Source of the DNA: an uncultured Oscillibacter sp.
GTDB lineage: Bacteria; Bacillota; Clostridia; Oscillospirales; Oscillospiraceae
Length of the DNA: 24,515 nt
Reading direction: 5' to 3'
Assembly: GCA_900770295.1 (NCBI GenBank)
Contig: CAAGJQ010000129.1
Location: forward strand, 1-24,515
The position numbers and the translations under genes are program-made. The notes under the pieces are model-generated. The model ran no database searches. It was not told where the DNA came from and saw only the letters and a list, made by a program, of their open reading frames with translations. This document shows, one piece after another, positions 21,256 through 24,515 of this stretch; the first letter of the stretch is position 1, and every line of letters starts with the position of its first letter.

Positions 21256-22416
21256 ATGGCCGATTACAGAAATGGAGATACTGCCAGCTGGGATACCGAG
21301 CAGGTCCGGCGTGGCCAGTCGGAGCAGCGGTCCCACCAGACAACTCGCCGCAGAAAAAAGAAAAAGCGCATGAATCCGCTGCTGTATATCCTGTTGGTGC
21401 TGCTGCTCTCGGCCCTTCTGGCCGGTGTGGGCTGGATGCTGTTCTCGGACTTCTGCGCGTTTAACCGCGGGGCCAAGACAACGGTCACGGTAGAAGTGAC
21501 GGCGGAGGACAGTGTCAGCACGGTGGCAGAGAAACTGCAGGACGCGGGACTTATCAAATACAAGTGGTTCTTCCGCCTGTACGCCGGTATCTCCAACGCC
21601 GATCAGAAGATCGGCATGGGCACCTATGAGCTGAACACCGATATGGACTACCACGCTTTGATCGTGGGCATGCGCAGCTCCGCCGGCAACATGACCGCCG
21701 AGACGGTGCGGGTCACCATTCCGGAGGGCTACACGGTCCGGCAGATCATCCACCTGCTGGCGGAAAACGGTGTCAGTACCGAGGAGGAGCTGACAGAGGC
21801 CGCCCAGACCGCCAAGTTCGATTACAGCTTTATCGACAATGACTCCGAGGACATCAGCCGGCTGGAGGGCTATCTCTTCCCGGACACCTACGAGTTCTAC
21901 GTCAACACCAAAAAGCCCGCCAACGCGCTGGACAAGCTGATCTCCAACTTCAACAGCAAGCTGGATGACGAGCTACTGGCGGCCGCGGAGGCCCGGGGCT
22001 ATGATCTGGAGGAGATCATCACCATCGCCTCCCTGATCGAAAAGGAGACCGACGGCACGGACCAGACCAAAATCGCCTCTGTGATCTACAACCGCCTGGA
22101 GGGCCCCGGCGACAAGGGCGGAACCTACGGCCTGCTCCAGATCGACGCGGCGCTGCTGTACGCGCTGCCGGACCACGAGGGCACCATCACCAATGAGGAC
22201 AAGGCGGTGGACTCCCCCTATAATCTGTATAAGTACGCCGGCCTGCCCCCCACGCCCATCGCCAACCCGGGCCTGACCGCCATCGAGGCCGCCTTGGAGC
22301 CGGAGACCACGGACTACTATTACTACGCGCTGGGCAAGGACGGCAGACATCACTACTCCAAGACGCTGAACGAGCACAACGCCTTCCTGAATAGCGGCGA
22401 CTATATCGGAAACTGA
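21256..22416 (+). CDS. mltG: Endolytic transglycosylase MltG (YceG-like)
   Basis: A 386-residue inner-membrane lytic transglycosylase that cuts nascent peptidoglycan glycan strands and sets their length. A cytosolic basic tail (about residues 1-40, with RRRKKKKR) is followed by one membrane span (about 41-63) and an extracellular YceG domain. The catalytic Glu is E262 in ASLIEKETDG. The region that reads LQTDPT in E. coli is LQIDAALLYAL here, so the Asp is kept but the neighbouring residues differ. SPYNLYKYAGLPPTPIANPG is strongly family-like. The ATG at 21256 is 5 bases after GGAGG. The next gene (U32) starts 1 base after its stop, as in the B. subtilis yrrL region where U32-type genes lie downstream. 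Confidence 0.95.
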   Translation: MADYRNGDTASWDTEQVRRGQSEQRSHQTTRRRKKKKRMNPLLYILLVLLLSALLAGVGWMLFSDFCAFNRGAKTTVTVEVTAEDSVSTVAEKLQDAGLIKYKWFFRLYAGISNADQKIGMGTYELNTDMDYHALIVGMRSSAGNMTAETVRVTIPEGYTVRQIIHLLAENGVSTEEELTEAAQTAKFDYSFIDNDSEDISRLEGYLFPDTYEFYVNTKKPANALDKLISNFNSKLDDELLAAAEARGYDLEEIITIASLIEKETDGTDQTKIASVIYNRLEGPGDKGGTYGLLQIDAALLYALPDHEGTITNEDKAVDSPYNLYKYAGLPPTPIANPGLTAIEAALEPETTDYYYYALGKDGRHHYSKTLNEHNAFLNSGDYIGN

Positions 22417-22417
22417 C

Positions 22418-23638
22418 ATGAGAAAGAAACCTGAACTGCTGGCCCCGGCGGGGGATATGGAGCGGCTGCACATGGCTGTGCTGTATGGCGCGGACGCCGT
22501 GTATCTGGCGGGCACTACCTTTGGCATGCGGGCTTTCGCCGGGAACTTCACGCCGGAGGAGCTGCGGGAGGCGGTGCGCTTTGCCCACAGCCACGGCGTC
22601 CGGGTCCACTGCACCATCAACACCATGCCCCGAAATGACGAGGTCTCCCGCCTGCCGGAGCATCTGGAGCTGCTGAACGACGCCGGGGTGGACGCTCTGA
22701 TCGTGGCGGACCTGGGGGCCTTTACCCTGGCGGGGAAGTACGCCCCCAACTGCCAGCGGCACATCTCCACCCAGGCCAGCATCTGCAACTACGAGACCGC
22801 CCGGGCCTGGTATGACCTGGGCGCGTCCCGGGTCATTCTGGCCCGGGAGTTGAGTCTGGAGGAGATTCGGACCATCCGGGAAAAGACGCCTGAGGACCTG
22901 GAGATCGAGGCCTTTGTACACGGCGCCATGTGCGTCAGCTACTCCGGCCGGTGCCTTTTGAGCAACTATATGACCGGCCGGGATTCCAGCCGGGGCGCCT
23001 GTGCCCAGCCCTGCCGGTACCAATACGCCCTGATGGAGGAAAAGCGGCCGGGAGAGTACTTCCCCCTGTTCGAGGACGAACAGGGTACATACATCCTGAA
23101 CTCCCGGGACATGTGCATGATCGACCACCTGGACGACCTGATGGATGTGGGCCTGTCCAGCTTGAAGATCGAGGGGCGGGCCAAATCCGCCTATTACGCC
23201 GCCATCGTCACCGGCGCCTACCGTCACTGCCTGGACGCCGCCGCTGCGGGAGAGCCCATTGACCCAGTCTGGCGGGACGAGGTGGAGCATGTCAGCCACC
23301 GGCCCTACGCCACGGGCTTCTACTACGGTTCGCCGGGTCAGTATTACGCCAACTCACGCTATATCAGGGACTGGCAGGTAGTCGCCCTTGTCACAGACTG
23401 CGACGAAGAGGGCAACGCCACACTGTCCCTGCGGAACAAGTTCCGCACCGGGGACACGGTGGAGCTGGTGGGACCGGACCTGCGGCCCTTCTCCATGACG
23501 GTCCCGGAGATGACAGATCAGGAGGGGCAGCTTTTGGACGAGCCCCGGACCCCGCAAATGATTTTCCATATGAAATTGCCGAAGGCGGTGCCGCCCTTCA
23601 CGTTGGTGCGCCATGCGGTGGAACTATCAGCTAAATAA
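22418..23638 (+). CDS. U32-family protein, probable tRNA-uridine hydroxylation protein (TrhP-like)
   Basis: A 406-residue protein of the family called peptidase U32. The exact U32 signature, E-x-F-x2-G-A-M-C-x4-G-x-C-x-x-S, is at residues 164-182. C172, C179, C195 and C199 are candidate ligands of a 4Fe-4S cluster. Characterised members (E. coli YegQ/TrhP, B. subtilis YrrN and YrrO) make 5-hydroxyuridine at tRNA position 34 from prephenate, not peptide cleavage. The N-terminal half is a TIM-like domain (ELLAPAGDMERLHMAVLYGADAVYL region). It follows mltG by 1 base, with no strong ribosome site of its own, so coupling is likely. B. subtilis has two consecutive U32 genes after an O-methyltransferase gene; here a single one follows mltG. 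Enzymatic role is inferred from relatives. Confidence 0.88.
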   Translation: MRKKPELLAPAGDMERLHMAVLYGADAVYLAGTTFGMRAFAGNFTPEELREAVRFAHSHGVRVHCTINTMPRNDEVSRLPEHLELLNDAGVDALIVADLGAFTLAGKYAPNCQRHISTQASICNYETARAWYDLGASRVILARELSLEEIRTIREKTPEDLEIEAFVHGAMCVSYSGRCLLSNYMTGRDSSRGACAQPCRYQYALMEEKRPGEYFPLFEDEQGTYILNSRDMCMIDHLDDLMDVGLSSLKIEGRAKSAYYAAIVTGAYRHCLDAAAAGEPIDPVWRDEVEHVSHRPYATGFYYGSPGQYYANSRYIRDWQVVALVTDCDEEGNATLSLRNKFRTGDTVELVGPDLRPFSMTVPEMTDQEGQLLDEPRTPQMIFHMKLPKAVPPFTLVRHAVELSAK

Positions 23639-23650
23639 GGAGAGAATACT

Positions 23651-24515
23651 ATGAACGCAGACGTCGTCATCGTCGGCGCCGGCCCCGCCGGCATCTTCAC
23701 CGCCCTGGAGATGATCAAAAAGGGCAGCAAGCAGAAAATCATCATGGTGGAGAAGGGCCAGCCTGTGGAAAAGCGCCACTGCCCCAAGGACAAGACCCGC
23801 AAGTGCGTCAACTGCAAGCCCTACTGCCACATCACCACCGGCTTCTCCGGCGCCGGTGCCTTCTCCGACGGCAAGCTGTCCCTCAGCTATGAGGTGGGCG
23901 GCGACCTGCCCACGCTGATCGGTGAGGACGTGGCCCAGGAGACCATCAACTACGCGGACAAAATCTATCTGGAATTCGGCGCGGACACCCATATCGAGGG
24001 TTTGGAGCACGAGGAGGAGCGGAAGGAGATCCGCAAGCGTGCTATCCAGGCGGGTTTGAAGCTGGTGGACTGCCCCATCCGCCACATGGGCACGGAAAAG
24101 GCCCAGGCCATTTATCTGGCCATTGAGCGATATCTCCAGGAAAACGGTGTGGAGATGTACTTCGGCTATGAGTGCAGCAACCTGATTCTGGAGAACGACG
24201 TCTGCAAGGGCGTCTCCATCTCCAACGGCAAGACCGACCTGGAGATCTACGCCAGGCACACTGTGGTGGCCACCGGCCGCCGGGGTGCCGACTGGCTGGA
24301 GAAGCTGTGCGCCGAGCACAACATCGCCCACGCACCCGGCACTGTGGACATCGGCGTCCGGGTGGAGGTCCGCAACGAGGTCATGGAGACGGTCAACCGG
24401 GTGCTGTACGAGTCCAAGCTGGTGGGCTATCCCCGGCCTTTCAAGAACAAGGTCCGCACCTTCTGCCAGAACCCCGGCGGCTTCGTCAGCCAGGAGAATT
24501 ACGACAACAACCTGG
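23651..24515 (+). CDS. FAD-dependent dehydrogenase (COG2509-like), 3' end outside the window
   Basis: A partial gene of which the first 288 codons are seen. It opens with the dinucleotide-binding motif DVVIVGAGPAGIFTALEM. Then comes a Cys-rich stretch, C-P-K-D-K-T-R-K-C-V-N-C-K-P-Y-C (about residues 46-61), and GFSGAGAFSDGKLSLSYEVGG, which is the hallmark of the uncharacterised FAD-dependent dehydrogenases of COG2509. The ATG at 23651 lies 8 bases after AAGGAG and 12 bases after the U32 stop, so it belongs to the mltG-U32 transcript. The four-Cys group suggests a metal or redox cluster (inference). Substrate and electron acceptor are unknown. Its presence next to a U32 gene could point to a tRNA-modification redox role, but I cannot support that further. 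Confidence 0.88.
   Translation, partial: MNADVVIVGAGPAGIFTALEMIKKGSKQKIIMVEKGQPVEKRHCPKDKTRKCVNCKPYCHITTGFSGAGAFSDGKLSLSYEVGGDLPTLIGEDVAQETINYADKIYLEFGADTHIEGLEHEEERKEIRKRAIQAGLKLVDCPIRHMGTEKAQAIYLAIERYLQENGVEMYFGYECSNLILENDVCKGVSISNGKTDLEIYARHTVVATGRRGADWLEKLCAEHNIAHAPGTVDIGVRVEVRNEVMETVNRVLYESKLVGYPRPFKNKVRTFCQNPGGFVSQENYDNNL

Noticed and set aside
1..24515. Mobile elements, CRISPR arrays, tRNA or rRNA genes, defence systems
   Set aside because: No transposase, integrase, spaced repeat array, cloverleaf or rRNA-like stretch was seen. All sizeable genes have metabolic, transport or envelope-type assignments.

Overview
The window reads as chromosomal DNA from a GC-rich, gut-type Clostridia bacterium, probably Oscillospiraceae/Flavonifractor-like. 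Four observations support this: the gene content is all of Firmicutes flavour (PyrK/PyrDB dihydroorotate dehydrogenase, YitT, MltG next to a U32 protein); the ATCase has a separate zinc regulatory chain, as in clostridia; Shine-Dalgarno sites are strong (AAGGAGG); and the anaerobe-type enzymes SsnA and YgfK are present. The genus assignment is an inference from style, not from a marker gene. I see no mobile element, CRISPR array, tRNA or rRNA.

Layout. 1-2782 (minus strand): an RNHCP zinc-ribbon protein, a YitT-family membrane protein and an EamA/DMT transporter. 2804-8628 (minus): a compact de novo pyrimidine operon transcribed pyrC-pyrK-pyrD-pyrF-pyrE-pyrB-pyrI, with a promoter just upstream of pyrC and a terminator after pyrI; carAB is not in the window. 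8650-9383 (minus): an Mn-type superoxide dismutase with its own terminator. 9416-13980 (minus): ssnA followed by ygfK, the pair known from the E. coli purine/urate-catabolism region, ending at a strong terminator. 14076-16877 (plus): an uncharacterised lipoprotein and an AGCS-family sodium:amino-acid symporter, each followed by a strong terminator. 16928-18380 (minus): an HpcH/HpaI-type aldolase behind a HAD phosphatase. 18423-19459 (plus): a second EamA transporter. 19467-20911 (plus): a WecG/TagA/CpsF glycosyltransferase translationally coupled to a thymidylate kinase. 20974-21114 (minus): a 46-residue Cys-rich membrane peptide. 21256-24515 (plus): mltG, a U32-family protein and a FAD-dependent dehydrogenase that runs off the window.

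The most interesting structure is regulatory. The ssnA-ygfK mRNA leader has three segments that can pair in two mutually exclusive ways: an aptamer-like stem of 9 bp, or an alternative 10-bp stem that overlaps a 13-bp intrinsic terminator ending in six U. This is the architecture of a transcription-terminating riboswitch, and I cannot match it to a class I know. The ssnA and pyr promoters also carry the same 15-bp near-palindrome (AGCGGATTYTCCGMT), beginning at the same offset after the -35 box. This suggests one regulator linking pyrimidine synthesis with purine/urate catabolism. The pyr operon itself has too short a leader for PyrR-type attenuation.

No stretch longer than 300 bases lacks a gene. 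The longest intergenic spaces are 13798-14075 (ssnA leader and divergent promoters) and 1608-1885 (AT-rich YitT promoter; I see no gene in the remainder).
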